A stretch of 64,000 bases of DNA from Bacteroidaceae bacterium (GCA_017647225.1 JAGCLA010000046.1:62001-126000), one strand, 5' to 3'; counted from the stretch's first letter, positions 19,030 to 29,316 are shown. Translations and numbers: made by a program. Notes: generated by a model not told the origin, from the sequence alone.

Positions 19030-20181
19030 TCATACTGCTCCATAAAGGAAATACCACCAATAGGTGCGGCCGAACTTGCGACGCAGATAGTTTCCACGGA
19101 CAAACGGGTCATCATACTGCGCCTCCATTGCCTTGAACGCGTCGAAACGCTCTTTCATTTCACCATTATCGACACTCACCGTTGTATCACCGTCAATGCT
19201 TGCATACAGCAGAAGAGCCTCCTGATAATGCTTTGGCAAAGCCGATATTTCAACATCAGGATACATCACTCTTACCGCATTGACAAACTCAACGATACTT
19301 CTGTCGAGCAACAAAGCCGACAGGTAATAGTCTTTTGCCACCACAGATGAAGAATCGGCATCAACGGCACGTCTTAGCATATCCAGCGTGTCTTCATTAT
19401 CCAAAGGAGCTATTTCAAGTGCCGAATATACTGCACTGCGCGACAAAGGCGACACCTGCTCTTTGGTTGGCAAAAGCCCTTCAGATGCATACATTTGCGG
19501 ATATTCGAACAGTTTTTCGCTAAGGAGCCCGTTTTCGGCAAGTATATACGCACGTTGCGCTGTCAGGTGACGTGAAGCCACACGCGACAGATAGCCGACG
19601 TTCAGCGCCTTGTCAATCTCTCCTTTTTTATAATATGAAGCGACCATTGCTTCGCGCTTGAAATTCTCTTCGCTATTCGCAAGAAAACCTACCATGCAGA
19701 AAAGAATGACAAATATCTGCAGATTTCGCCACAGAATCCTGTTTGCACTCATTGCTACATTCTTGATTTTTGCAAAAAGAATCCTGCGAAGGACAAATGA
19801 GAACGAAGCATAAAAGAAAGCCCCTACAGCAAACACGATTATCCACTTTGTATAATTATGCTCGCCGGTATATAACGAACGGTCAATGTCTGTCATAAAG
19901 GACAGGAGCAAGGCCGAAGGCAGATAAGACAAGGCTGTCCACTCACGTTTGAAAGCGGTAAACCTGTTAAGCCACAAAGCAAACAAGGTCAGCACCGCCG
20001 ACACTATGGCACCAACTACATATGCATTGTATTCCAACTTGCCTGTTGAAATTCTGTCATAAAAGAGTTCGAGCAGTGGTGCCTGGCTTTTTGCCACAAA
20101 GAAAAACGCGAACAGGGCAAAGAGTGTGGCGCACGATAGCGCCACCACAGTCTGCAACCGTTTTTCCCCTTTGTTTCTCAT
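19030..20181 (-). CDS. Uncharacterised membrane protein with helical C-terminal domain
   Basis: 383 residues, not recognised. About five membrane helices occupy the first 175 residues (LSCATLFALFAFFFVA, VVGAIVSAVLTLFALWL, YLPSALLLSFM, WIIVFAVGAFFYASFSF, LQIFVILFCMVGFLA). The C-terminal half is helical and resembles tetratricopeptide-type packing (GEIDKALNVGYLSRVA, SAVYSALEIAPLDNEDT). It lies 6 bases after glgB and 10 bases before the barrel gene, so it is likely cotranscribed with both. A DUF6057-like family is possible but not verified. Confidence 0.75.
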   Translation of the reverse strand: MRNKGEKRLQTVVALSCATLFALFAFFFVAKSQAPLLELFYDRISTGKLEYNAYVVGAIVSAVLTLFALWLNRFTAFKREWTALSYLPSALLLSFMTDIDRSLYTGEHNYTKWIIVFAVGAFFYASFSFVLRRILFAKIKNVAMSANRILWRNLQIFVILFCMVGFLANSEENFKREAMVASYYKKGEIDKALNVGYLSRVASRHLTAQRAYILAENGLLSEKLFEYPQMYASEGLLPTKEQVSPLSRSAVYSALEIAPLDNEDTLDMLRRAVDADSSSVVAKDYYLSALLLDRSIVEFVNAVRVMYPDVEISALPKHYQEALLLYASIDGDTTVSVDNGEMKERFDAFKAMEAQYDDPFVRGNYLRRKFGRTYWWYFLYGAV

Positions 20182-20187
20182 AGTTTA

Positions 20188-22194
20188 TTATTCTTTTCTC
20201 TTCTTCAACACCAACGCTGTACGTGCCGGCAGATAGAGCATCAACCAACCTTTCTTGCGACGCGCATGTAACTTGTCATACTGCGTAAAGTGTATTTGAG
20301 TATCATCAACAAGTTCATTTCCACCAAAACGTTTCGCATCGGTATTGAGCACAATTTCGTAAGAGCCCTCAGGAACGAGAAGACCATAATCGGTAAACGA
20401 ACGGTTAGGGCTGAAATTGAACACGAATATCAGATCCTTACGTGAGAAGGCAAGTATCTGGTCGCCGTCGTTATGCCATATCTCCTGAACAGGACGGTTC
20501 TGGAAGTTACGCACGTCGCCAACAAGCTCAATCATAGCCTTGTCAAACTCACCAAGCAAAGTATAATTGTAATTAGGATTATCGACAAGACTCCACTGGC
20601 GACGGGCATACTTATGGCTCCAACCATTACCCTCACGTGGGAAATCTATCCATTCGGGGTGTCCGAATTCGTTACCCATGAAGTTCAGATAACCACCGTT
20701 GATAGTAGAAACGGTCATGAGGCGTATCATCTTGTGAAGGGCAATACCGCGTGACACCATATATGTCTCGTCACCACGGTTGAAATGCCAATACATGTCG
20801 GAATCGATAAGACGGAAAACAATTGTCTTGTCGCCCACAAGTGCCTGATCGTGGCTCTCGGCATAAGATATTGTCTTTTCGTCCTTACGACGGTTTGTAA
20901 GTTCCCAGAAGATTTCCGAAGGCTTCCAATCCTCATCCTTGCGTTCCTTGATTATCTTTATCCAGAAATCGGGGATATTCATGGCCATACGGTAGTCAAA
21001 GCCATAACCGCCCTCCTCTATCGGAGTAGCAAGACCAGGCATACCTGACACCTCTTCGGCAATAGTTATCGCCTTTGGATTAAGCTGATGGATAAGACGG
21101 TTGGCAAGTGTGAGATAACAGATTGCATCACCGTTCTGTCCCAAATTGTAATAGTCGCCATAGTTACAGAATGCCTCACCAAGACCATGACTGTAATATA
21201 TCATTGAGGTAACACCGTCGAAACGGAAACCGTCGAACTTGAACTCCTCAAGCCAATACTTACAGTTCGACAACAAGAAATGGACAACCTCGTTCTTGCC
21301 ATAGTCGAAACATAGCGAATCCCAAGCACTGTGAACGCGTTTGTCATCGCCATAGAAATACTGTGCAGGATCACCATCAAGCAATCCCAATCCTTCGTTC
21401 TCATTCTTTACAGCATGCGAATGGACAAGGTCCATAATGACAGCTATACCCATGCCATGAGCAGCATCGATAAGTTCTTTCAACTCCTCAGGAGTACCAA
21501 AACGCGATGATGCTGCAAAGAAGCTTGACACATGATAGCCGAAACTACCATAATATGGGTGTTCCTGTATAGCCATTATCTGAATACAGTTATATCCGTC
21601 GGCAGCCACACGTGGAAGGATGTTCTCGCGGAATTCGCGGTAAGTACCCACCTTCTCTTCCTCCTGTGCCATACCTATATGACACTCATATATCAGGAGC
21701 GGAGTACGTTTTGGAACAAATTTCTTGTTCTTGAATACATATTCCTCCTCGGGCGCCCATACCTGCGCACTGAAAATTTTTGTAGCCTCGTCCTGCACCA
21801 CTCTGCGTGCCCATGCCGGCACACGTTCGCCACAGCCGCCCTTCCAATAGACTTTCATTTTGAAATGCTGGCCGTGCTGCATAGCCTTACGTGGCATTTT
21901 TTTCTCCCAAACACCACCGGCGAGTTGTTTCAATTCATACTCCGGACGTTCTTCCCAATTCGAGAAGTCACCAATGAGGACTATTTTTGTCGCATTCGGT
22001 GCCCATTCGCGGAAAACCCACCCGTTGGAGGTCCTATGAAGACCGAAATATAAATAACCCGAAGCAAAGTCCGACAATGTCTGTCGTCCGTTCTTTGTCA
22101 ACTCTCTTTCCCTCTGCAAGAAATAGTTATGTCTGCCCTCTATACTCAAGTTATAAGGAGCCAAATAAGGGTCGCGTTCTACAAATTTCAGCAT
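20188..22194 (-). CDS. glgB: 1,4-alpha-glucan branching enzyme, GH13 (eukaryote-like subfamily)
   Basis: 668 residues; introduces alpha-1,6 branches into glycogen. The N-terminal CBM48 module (FREWAPNATKIVLIGDFSNW) precedes the GH13 barrel. The nucleophile lies in FKFDGFRFDGVTSM, the acid/base in ITIAEEVSGMPG and the third acid in YAESHDQALVGDK. The sequence resembles the eukaryotic GBE1 type more than E. coli GlgB. It follows a YhcH-family gene by 23 bases. Together with the GT3 synthase and phosphorylase it completes a glycogen cycle, although the genes are separated by the ATPase operon. Confidence 0.95.
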   Translation of the reverse strand: MLKFVERDPYLAPYNLSIEGRHNYFLQRERELTKNGRQTLSDFASGYLYFGLHRTSNGWVFREWAPNATKIVLIGDFSNWEERPEYELKQLAGGVWEKKMPRKAMQHGQHFKMKVYWKGGCGERVPAWARRVVQDEATKIFSAQVWAPEEEYVFKNKKFVPKRTPLLIYECHIGMAQEEEKVGTYREFRENILPRVAADGYNCIQIMAIQEHPYYGSFGYHVSSFFAASSRFGTPEELKELIDAAHGMGIAVIMDLVHSHAVKNENEGLGLLDGDPAQYFYGDDKRVHSAWDSLCFDYGKNEVVHFLLSNCKYWLEEFKFDGFRFDGVTSMIYYSHGLGEAFCNYGDYYNLGQNGDAICYLTLANRLIHQLNPKAITIAEEVSGMPGLATPIEEGGYGFDYRMAMNIPDFWIKIIKERKDEDWKPSEIFWELTNRRKDEKTISYAESHDQALVGDKTIVFRLIDSDMYWHFNRGDETYMVSRGIALHKMIRLMTVSTINGGYLNFMGNEFGHPEWIDFPREGNGWSHKYARRQWSLVDNPNYNYTLLGEFDKAMIELVGDVRNFQNRPVQEIWHNDGDQILAFSRKDLIFVFNFSPNRSFTDYGLLVPEGSYEIVLNTDAKRFGGNELVDDTQIHFTQYDKLHARRKKGWLMLYLPARTALVLKKRKE

Positions 22195-22217
22195 GGCTTC
22201 AATATTTATGATTGTTA

Positions 22218-22664
22218 TTACATTGCTACTTTAATAATGATTTTTCTCAACGGCACGTCCGTTATTGCAGGAGCATGCCCGTCCTGTGGGAAGAATACGG
22301 AAAACTCGCCTTTTCTCACATTGAAATAGTCGCGTGCTCGCAACGACACAGGATACAACGCCGCATCATCAGCCTCGACAAATTCGGCATAAGGCAATTC
22401 GCCTATCGGAGTATATCCCATAACCTCATCGCCCGACAGCGGTACATGAACGTCGATATATCTGCGGTGTATCTCTATCGGCGCACACTCTTTGCTTTTG
22501 GGTTTCACCTCAACCACATTGGCATATACAAGGTCGCCACATATCTCATTCCTGCCCAAAGGAAGCTTCTGCAGGTCTGTATTCTGCAAAAACTCCACAA
22601 CCTTTGCGAAATTAGGATTGAGAGATACATATTTCTCGAAATTTTCAATTGAATCGAGTATCAT
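22218..22664 (-). CDS. YhcH/YjgK/YiaL family protein (DUF386)
   Basis: 148 residues, cupin-like beta sandwich. The family motifs EIHRRYIDVHVPLSG (metal-binding His/Asp) and FFPQDGHAPAI are present. Characterised relatives include the EbgC/TabA group and NanQ, an N-acetylneuraminate anomerase; the substrate here is unknown. It is placed three bases after the MORN gene and just before glgB, so a role with a sugar or glycogen-linked anomer is possible but unproven. Confidence 0.88.
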   Translation of the reverse strand: MILDSIENFEKYVSLNPNFAKVVEFLQNTDLQKLPLGRNEICGDLVYANVVEVKPKSKECAPIEIHRRYIDVHVPLSGDEVMGYTPIGELPYAEFVEADDAALYPVSLRARDYFNVRKGEFSVFFPQDGHAPAITDVPLRKIIIKVAM

Positions 22665-22667
22665 ATT

Positions 22668-23846
22668 CTATTTTTTTTGAATTCCCAAATTATAGACACA
22701 CTCCTTGATGACATTTCCGGCAGAATCCTTTATAAAGAATTTACCGTGACGTTGTCCCTCGACGAATGTACCTTCATAGCGGACACCATACTTGTCAACA
22801 GCCACACCGGCACCACTCTCGTTGCCGTCAAAATATCCACCCTTGTATTCCACTCCGCTGGTTGTACGCAATACACCCGCGCCATTCATAGTGTCGTCTT
22901 TCCAGTCGCCCTCATAGACATCACCGTTAGCCCATGTATATATGCCTTTTCCGCAACGCTTGTTGTTTTCCCAATCGCCGGTATATACATCACCGTTGGC
23001 AAAATGCATACTACCCTTGCCATGACGCATTCCATCGACAAACTCGCCTTTATAGACAGAGCTGTCAGAGCTGATATACAGGCCCTCGCCATGCCATAAT
23101 CCGCCTTTGAAAGAGCCTTCGTAAGTGTCACCTTCAACACCTGTAAAGACACCTTTTCCTTCACACAGGTTGTTGAGCCACTCGCCTTTATAAGCCGAGC
23201 TGTCCGATGCCATGAACTCGCCATATCCGTTTCTCTTGCCGGCAAGCCACATACCCGAATATCTGCTGCCATCACTCCACACAAAGACACCCTCACCGCA
23301 GTATTCGTTATTCTCCCACTCGCCTATATATGAAGCGCCATTGGCAAATATATACGTACCGTATCCCGAACGTACATCATCGTCCAACGAGCCTATATAA
23401 TAATCGCCGTTAGTGTAATCCATTCTGCCGGCATCCTCTCTGACGCCATTGTTCCATTCGCCGTCAAAGACACGTCCGTCGGCATAATAATACTTACCTT
23501 CGCCATGGATAAAGTCCTGTTCGAACTCGCCTTCGTACTTGTCGCCATTTGCATAGGTCATAGTTCCTTTTCCGGAGCGTTTTCCCTTGACAAAAGCACC
23601 TTCATAGACATCGCCATTCTTATAGACAGCCTTTCCCTCGCCATAAGGACGGTGTCTATAGACTTCTCCCACATATACCGCACCCTTTTTGAGAGTCAAA
23701 TTTGCTTTTCGTACTTTTTTCTGCTGTTTGGCAGTGAGTGTATCGGAAGACGATACAGCATAGTCCGCAAAAGACACTGCGGATTTGGCTTCAGAAATAA
23801 AGCCTAATGATAAAAATAGGGAAATTATAAGTACTATTCGTTTCAT
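22668..23846 (-). CDS. Secreted MORN-repeat protein
   Basis: 392 residues with an N-terminal signal peptide (IVLIISLFLSLGFISEAKS) followed by about 14 MORN repeats of the form YEGEFxxGxxHGKGxxxxxxG from about residue 53 to the end (for example GVYVGEVYRHRPYGEGKAVY). MORN repeats form elongated beta hairpin rods used as scaffolds. The signal peptide places it in the periplasm or at the outer membrane. It is the first gene of a likely five-gene operon. No catalytic domain is visible. Confidence 0.9.
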   Translation of the reverse strand: MKRIVLIISLFLSLGFISEAKSAVSFADYAVSSSDTLTAKQQKKVRKANLTLKKGAVYVGEVYRHRPYGEGKAVYKNGDVYEGAFVKGKRSGKGTMTYANGDKYEGEFEQDFIHGEGKYYYADGRVFDGEWNNGVREDAGRMDYTNGDYYIGSLDDDVRSGYGTYIFANGASYIGEWENNEYCGEGVFVWSDGSRYSGMWLAGKRNGYGEFMASDSSAYKGEWLNNLCEGKGVFTGVEGDTYEGSFKGGLWHGEGLYISSDSSVYKGEFVDGMRHGKGSMHFANGDVYTGDWENNKRCGKGIYTWANGDVYEGDWKDDTMNGAGVLRTTSGVEYKGGYFDGNESGAGVAVDKYGVRYEGTFVEGQRHGKFFIKDSAGNVIKECVYNLGIQKK

Positions 23847-23896
23847 TACTATCGTTTATAGTACAATGTCCGAGCAAAAGCAGACACCGTCAAATG

Positions 23897-23904
23897 CGAA
23901 GATA
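23897..23904 (-). promoter_or_regulatory. Promoter of MORN-glgB cluster, -7 box
   Basis: TATCTTCG on the minus strand, 50 bases upstream of the MORN gene start. Confidence 0.6.
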
Positions 23905-23956
23905 GTAAAAATGTTGAAAAAAGACAATGAAGTTCAATTTATTTTCAGAACAAAAA

Positions 23957-23982
23957 GTGTCAATATAGAAAAAACACGACAC
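23957..23982 (-). terminator. Possible weak terminator after the M16 gene
   Basis: Short GTGTC/GACAC stem with a 16-base T-rich loop, then TTTTTG on the minus strand. The stem is only five pairs. Confidence 0.3.
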
Positions 23983-24001
23983 CTTCGACTGTAGCCGCCG
24001 T

Positions 24002-25267
24002 TTAGCCAACAACGATTTCTATCATCTTGCTTGGGGCGAAGCAGGCCTTTGCAACACGGTTCAGTTCTTTGGCCGACACGGTTTTCACGACTTCAAGATA
24101 TTCATTCACCGATGCAAACGATTGTCCTGACAGCCAAGCATTTACAAACACCTCCGATTTCGCTGTCAACCCCTCACATTCACGGCACATCTCGCCCAAT
24201 ATATAGTTACGCACATGCTCCACTTCGCTTTCGGTAACAGAGTCGTTACAGAGCCTTTCAATTTCTTTGTAAATCTCTTTTATACAGGGCTCGACATACT
24301 CATTTGCCGTTTCAGAGCTTATCATAAAGGCGTTTCGTCTGCCGTATGCATCGACTTCGGCCGAGATATGATATGTATAACCGTTATCCTCGCGGATATT
24401 TGACATAAGACGGCTACCGAAATAGCCACCGAGCAACACTGTAAGGAAACGGAATTTATGAAAATCAGGGTCAGAAACATCCATTGCCATAAAACCTATT
24501 TTTACGGCACATTGCACAGTTCCTTCAATTTTCACATTGCGTCTGCCTGTCAAAGAGGAAGGTGCAGTAACGAACACTGCATCGCAACCACAACTGCTAC
24601 CCCATTCGCCAACACCAAAAGAGTCCTTAACAGCCTCTGTAACAACATTATCGACATCACCCGAAACAAAAACCGTAAGACCACTGCTTGAATAGACTTT
24701 AGCATGATAAGAGAGGAGGTCTTCACGTGTTATATTGTCATAATCGACAGCCTCCACTATATGCGCAAGCGGGTGATTTTCGCCCCACAGGGCATTTTCG
24801 AAATGACGTTGCGCAACAACGTCAACCCTTTTTGAATTAACCTCGAAATGAGCCTTTCCGTTGCGTCTTACGACATCAAGATTCTCTTCAGGGAAAAGCG
24901 GTGCTTTGATTATACTCTCAAGCAACTTTATCAAAGGAACGGAATGTTTGCGAAGACAATACAGGACAACGTGGTTACAATTCTGCGAAGAATATGTCTC
25001 AATCCACGCGCCATAATAGTCAAGTTTTCGCGAGATTTCCTCTGACGACAGCCCTGCCGCTCCCTCACGCAACATACGGTTTGTAAATGTCGCCTGCAAC
25101 GGTTTGTCCTGAACGGCATATCCACCCTTGAATAGAAGTTCAAGCCTGATAATATCCTTGCCACCTCCGGAAAGAGTATATAAAGAAGAGCCGTTCGGCA
25201 TCACCGTCTCTACCGGCAATGCCATTTTCTCCACAACGACTGGTTTTATTACAGGCGCACTTTTCAT
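24002..25267 (-). CDS. M16-family protein, probably non-catalytic
   Basis: 421 residues with the two-lobed M16 fold (LFKGGYAVQDKPLQATFTNRML at the start, GRRNVKIEGTVQCAVKIGF opening the second lobe, LLGGYFGSRLMSNIREDNGYTYHIS late). The zinc motif HxxEH expected near residues 63-70 is replaced by TNRMLREGA, so it should not hydrolyse peptides. Such subunits usually pair with an active M16 partner, which is not in this window. Without a signal peptide it appears cytoplasmic. It starts three bases after the PBP1A stop. Confidence 0.87.
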   Translation of the reverse strand: MKSAPVIKPVVVEKMALPVETVMPNGSSLYTLSGGGKDIIRLELLFKGGYAVQDKPLQATFTNRMLREGAAGLSSEEISRKLDYYGAWIETYSSQNCNHVVLYCLRKHSVPLIKLLESIIKAPLFPEENLDVVRRNGKAHFEVNSKRVDVVAQRHFENALWGENHPLAHIVEAVDYDNITREDLLSYHAKVYSSSGLTVFVSGDVDNVVTEAVKDSFGVGEWGSSCGCDAVFVTAPSSLTGRRNVKIEGTVQCAVKIGFMAMDVSDPDFHKFRFLTVLLGGYFGSRLMSNIREDNGYTYHISAEVDAYGRRNAFMISSETANEYVEPCIKEIYKEIERLCNDSVTESEVEHVRNYILGEMCRECEGLTAKSEVFVNAWLSGQSFASVNEYLEVVKTVSAKELNRVAKACFAPSKMIEIVVG

Positions 25268-25270
25268 TGC

Positions 25271-27721
25271 TTACTCAAAAAAGGCATCAACGGCTTCAAC
25301 CTCACTCTCACCACTCTTCTTCGGCAACTTAACAACAGTTTCCTCTTCTGTTTCGGAATAACCTGCATCACCGCCTTCGTACGATTCTATGTCTTCAATA
25401 ACCGACTCGATAATCTCTTCGTCATCAGCCCCGACACTACCTGTGTAACGCGATGTACTGCATGGATCGAAATCTTCGGGGATATCGAATTTCTCGTCTT
25501 GAGAATAAGGCAACGACTCGTCGGCATAAACCTTATTCATATAAAGTCCGTATATAGGCAATGCCACAGCAGCACCCTGACCTTCACTCATTCTGTCAAA
25601 GTGGATATCACGTTCTTCGCCACCAACCCAGCAACCGGTAACAAGCGACGGAGTGAATCCCATGAACCAACCGTCGGAGTTGTTCTGTGTAGTACCGGTC
25701 TTTGCACCCATATCGGCTTTAATGTTATACACACGTCTGATACGTCCGCCTGTACCCTCGTTCACAACAGCACGCAACATCTCAATCATCTTGTATGAGC
25801 TTTCCTCGCTTATAACCTCTGTCTTTATTGCAGAGAACGAAGCCACCACATTTCCGGCATTGTCTTCGATATGTGTTACAAGCAAAGGCGATGTACGTAT
25901 TCCCTTGCCTACAAATGCCGTGTATGCACCAACCATTTCGGCAACTGACGCATCACATACACCAAGACAAAGCGAAGGTGTCGGAGAAATATCCTTATTG
26001 AGCAGACCGAACTGATGAATAAGTTTTTTCAACGAATAAGGATTGAGCTTGCTCATGACATAAGCCGAAATCCAGTTGTTCGATGTCGCAAGTCCCCAGC
26101 GCAAAGTAACTGTTTCACCATAGCGGTTTCTCGAAGAGTTTCTCGGGCTCCATCTTCTACCGTCTTCAGTAACAAGAGTCTGTTCAACATTCTTGGTTTC
26201 GTCACACGGAGTAAATCCGTTCTCCATTGCAAGCGAATAAAGATAAGGCTTGATTGTAGAACCGACCTGACGACGACCTACTCCGGCCATGTCATATTTG
26301 AACTGATAATAGTTTGTACCGCCGACATAAGCTTTCACCTCGCCTGTTATAGGATCCATAGACATTACACCTGTACGCAGGAAGTATTTGTAATATCGTA
26401 TAGAGTCCATAGGCGACATTATGGTATCCTTGTTGCCCTTATAGGTAAATATCTCCATCTCATAAGGGGTGTTGAAAGCCTCTACAATTTCGTCTTCACT
26501 GCAACCTGCCTGCTTCATTATACGATAGCGGTCGCTTTGCTTCATGGCACGGTTAAGGATTTTTTCAACCTCCTCAACAGTCAGTTCATTTGTAAACGGA
26601 GCGGTCTTCTGCCCTTTCTTTGACTCAAAGAAACGAGGTTGCAGCGTTTCAACCACATGCTCCTGAACAGCCTCTTCGAGGTAGCCCTGCATACGCGAGT
26701 CAATGGTTGTATGAATTTTCAAGCCGTCGGTGTAAATGTTATAATAGTCGCCGTTTGCCTTCTTGTTCTTGTTGCACCAGCCGAACAGCGGGTCGTTTTC
26801 CCAATTCAGTGAATCCTCATAGAACTTCTGCATTTGCCAGCCACGATAGTTCTTGCGTTCAGGCTTCTTCGCAGTCATATACAGACGCAGATACTCTCTG
26901 AAATATGTTGCGATACCTGCTTTATGGTCGGCAGGATGATAGTCAATCACAAGGTCGAGAGCCGCCAACGAATCCCTCTCTTCTGGAGTTATGTAGCCGG
27001 CCTTTTCCATCTGCATGAACACCACGTTACGACGGTCTTTTGTCTTTTCGGGACGACGACGAGGATTATACAACGACGAGTTCTTACACATACCTACAAG
27101 CATTGCCGACTCTTCGATATTCAATTCATTAGGCAACTTGCCGAAATAGACATGTGCAGCACTCTTTATACCCACGGCATTATAGCCGAAATCGTATTTG
27201 TTAAGGTAGAGGGTGATGATTTCCTCTTTTGTATATTCCTTTTCGAGCTGTACAGCGATAACCCACTCTATCGGTTTCTGATAAAGACGTTCGAGCTTGT
27301 TGCCCGAAACTTCGGTATATAGCAGTTTTGCCAGCTGTTGTGTAATGGTACTACCACCACCGGAATTCTTCTGCATGAGGATACCGCTCTTGATTATGGC
27401 ACGCAACAGCGACCTGGCATCAATACCAGAATGGTCATAGAAACGCACATCTTCGGTCGCAATAAGCGCCTCAATCAGATATGGCGAAAGATCTTTATAA
27501 TCGACAAACACACGGTTTTCTTTACTATATGACCATGTACCCATCTCCCTGCCGTCGGCAGACAGAACCTGCGACGCAAATTTATAATTCGGATTCTCAA
27601 GTTCGCTCGTATCGGGCAGATAACCTATCCAACCTTGAGATATTGCAACAAAAAGCGATGTCAGGCCAAGCATTACGACAGCAACGCACACCCATAAAGC
27701 CACAAGAATTTTCTTTACCAT
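25271..27721 (-). CDS. Penicillin-binding protein 1A, bifunctional
   Basis: 816 residues, inner membrane, periplasmic catalytic domains. One N-terminal membrane helix (about 4-28) is followed by the GT51 glycosyltransferase with catalytic E90 in ATEDVRFYDHSG and GGSTITQQLAKLL. The transpeptidase domain has S488 and K491 in GSTIKP, the SxN motif TSNNW and GAKTGTT. The C-terminus is a Glu/Asp-rich tail. It makes glycan strands and crosslinks them. Own promoter; M16 gene downstream on the same strand. Confidence 0.95.
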   Translation of the reverse strand: MVKKILVALWVCVAVVMLGLTSLFVAISQGWIGYLPDTSELENPNYKFASQVLSADGREMGTWSYSKENRVFVDYKDLSPYLIEALIATEDVRFYDHSGIDARSLLRAIIKSGILMQKNSGGGSTITQQLAKLLYTEVSGNKLERLYQKPIEWVIAVQLEKEYTKEEIITLYLNKYDFGYNAVGIKSAAHVYFGKLPNELNIEESAMLVGMCKNSSLYNPRRRPEKTKDRRNVVFMQMEKAGYITPEERDSLAALDLVIDYHPADHKAGIATYFREYLRLYMTAKKPERKNYRGWQMQKFYEDSLNWENDPLFGWCNKNKKANGDYYNIYTDGLKIHTTIDSRMQGYLEEAVQEHVVETLQPRFFESKKGQKTAPFTNELTVEEVEKILNRAMKQSDRYRIMKQAGCSEDEIVEAFNTPYEMEIFTYKGNKDTIMSPMDSIRYYKYFLRTGVMSMDPITGEVKAYVGGTNYYQFKYDMAGVGRRQVGSTIKPYLYSLAMENGFTPCDETKNVEQTLVTEDGRRWSPRNSSRNRYGETVTLRWGLATSNNWISAYVMSKLNPYSLKKLIHQFGLLNKDISPTPSLCLGVCDASVAEMVGAYTAFVGKGIRTSPLLVTHIEDNAGNVVASFSAIKTEVISEESSYKMIEMLRAVVNEGTGGRIRRVYNIKADMGAKTGTTQNNSDGWFMGFTPSLVTGCWVGGEERDIHFDRMSEGQGAAVALPIYGLYMNKVYADESLPYSQDEKFDIPEDFDPCSTSRYTGSVGADDEEIIESVIEDIESYEGGDAGYSETEEETVVKLPKKSGESEVEAVDAFFE

Positions 27722-27759
27722 AATATCGTTGTGTTATTCAACAGAAAAAGATGTATCTG

Positions 27760-27767
27760 CAAAGATA
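27760..27767 (-). promoter_or_regulatory. PBP1A promoter, -7 box
   Basis: TATCTTTG followed by C on the minus strand, an exact TAnnTTTG match, 38 bases before the start. Confidence 0.65.
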
Positions 27768-27859
27768 AATAAATTTCCCGACAGATTCATCGTTTATGTA
27801 ATAAAATACCCATATCAGCACGAGAGAACATTATTAATGGAAAATTTACAAGCAATGTA

Positions 27860-27890
27860 TTGCTTTAACAATTTTATTGATTTATCTTTA
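27860..27890 (+). promoter_or_regulatory. pyrB promoter
   Basis: TTG at 27860-27862, a 20-base gap, then TATCTTTA, one base off the -7 consensus. Upstream of the pyrB-pyrI cluster. Confidence 0.5.
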
Positions 27891-27922
27891 CAAGAAATTT
27901 TGAAACAGAAATAAAGGTTCCA

Positions 27923-28837
27923 ATGAAAAGTAAAAGTTTTGTATCAATAAACGACCTTTCGCGCGAGAAAATCCTCTCATTGCTTGAGGTTGCAGAGAAA
28001 TTCGAGGCAAATCCCAACCGCGATGTTCTTGCCGGAAAAATTGTAGGTTCTTTGTTTTTTGAGCCATCGACACGTACACGTCTTAGCTTTGAAACAGCAG
28101 CCAACCGTCTTGGTGCAAGCGTTATCGGATTCAGCGATGCAGCAACAAGCTCTGCGACAAAGGGCGAAACGTTAAAGGACACCATAATGATGGTATCGAG
28201 CTATGCCGATGTCATTGCAATGCGCCACAAACTCGAAGGAGCGGCACGTTACGCAAGCGAGGTATCACCCGTGCCCATCATAAATGCAGGCGACGGAGCC
28301 AACCAGCACCCGTCACAGACAATGCTCGACCTTTATTCCATCAAAAAGACACAAGGCACACTCGAAGGGCTGAACATACACCTTGTGGGCGACCTGAAGT
28401 ACGGCCGTACAGTTCACTCATTGCTTCATGCGATGCGCCACTTCAACCCTACTTTCCATTTCATTGCACCGTCTGAGCTACGCATGCCTGAAGAGTACAG
28501 ACTATTCTGCAAAGAGAACAACATTCCGTTCACCGAAACAACAGAGTTCAACGAAGAGGTTATAGCCAATGCCGATATCATATACATGACACGCGTACAG
28601 CGTGAGCGTTTCAGCGACATTATGGAATACGAAAAGGTAAAGAACTGCTACCGTCTTACAAACGAGATGTTGGCAAACACAAAGGACAACCTTCGTATTC
28701 TCCACCCTCTGCCACGTGTGAACGAGATAGCACAGGATGTCGATGACAATCCAAAGGCATACTATTTCCAACAGGCACAGAACGGTCTTTACGTAAGAGA
28801 AGCCATTATCTGTGACGTACTCGGTATTGAAATTTAA
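27923..28837 (+). CDS. pyrB: Aspartate carbamoyltransferase, catalytic chain
   Basis: 304 residues; joins carbamoyl phosphate and aspartate in the first committed step of pyrimidine synthesis. The carbamoyl-phosphate loop [12 protein letters not shown] (about residues 50-61), [10 protein letters not shown] and the late [12 protein letters not shown] are present. pyrI follows after 11 bases, so the enzyme is the regulated class with catalytic trimers and regulatory dimers. Confidence 0.97.
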   Translation: MKSKSFVSINDLSREKILSLLEVAEKFEANPNRDVLAGKIVGSLFFEPSTRTRLSFETAANRLGASVIGFSDAATSSATKGETLKDTIMMVSSYADVIAMRHKLEGAARYASEVSPVPIINAGDGANQHPSQTMLDLYSIKKTQGTLEGLNIHLVGDLKYGRTVHSLLHAMRHFNPTFHFIAPSELRMPEEYRLFCKENNIPFTETTEFNEEVIANADIIYMTRVQRERFSDIMEYEKVKNCYRLTNEMLANTKDNLRILHPLPRVNEIAQDVDDNPKAYYFQQAQNGLYVREAIICDVLGIEI

Positions 28838-28848
28838 TTTATAGGACC

Positions 28849-29313
28849 ATGAGCAACGAAAAGAAATTAGCCATGCAGGTTTCGGCACTCTGCAATGGAA
28901 CAGTAATAGACCACATCCCTGCCGACAAGCTTTTCGCAGTGGTAAACCTGTTGAACATCCCCGAGATGAAACACAACGTTACCATTGGCAATAACCTCGA
29001 TAGCAAGAAGTTAGGCAAGAAAGGACTTATAAAGATAGCCGACCGTTTCTTCACCGACGACGAGATAAACAAGATATCGATTGTTGCCCCAAACGTTGTA
29101 CTTAACACCATACGCGACTACAAGGTAGTAGAAAAGCGCGAGGTAAAGATGCCGAACGAGATACACAACCTCATCAAGTGCAACAACCTCAACTGCATAA
29201 CAAACAACGAGCCTATGCCTACCCATTTCGTTGTTTCAAACCGCGACGCGCACACATTAAAATGCCGTTATTGCGAAAAAGAGGTGAACATCAACGACGT
29301 AAAGCTGTTGTAA
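28849..29313 (+). CDS. pyrI: Aspartate carbamoyltransferase, regulatory chain
   Basis: 154 residues. The N-terminal allosteric nucleotide domain ([20 protein letters not shown]) is followed by a zinc domain with four cysteines arranged as in PyrI (CNNLNC and CRYC near the C-terminus), which contacts the catalytic chain. It gives feedback control by CTP and ATP in characterised enzymes. Next gene begins three bases after its stop. Confidence 0.96.
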   Translation: MSNEKKLAMQVSALCNGTVIDHIPADKLFAVVNLLNIPEMKHNVTIGNNLDSKKLGKKGLIKIADRFFTDDEINKISIVAPNVVLNTIRDYKVVEKREVKMPNEIHNLIKCNNLNCITNNEPMPTHFVVSNRDAHTLKCRYCEKEVNINDVKLL

Positions 29314-29316
29314 GAT

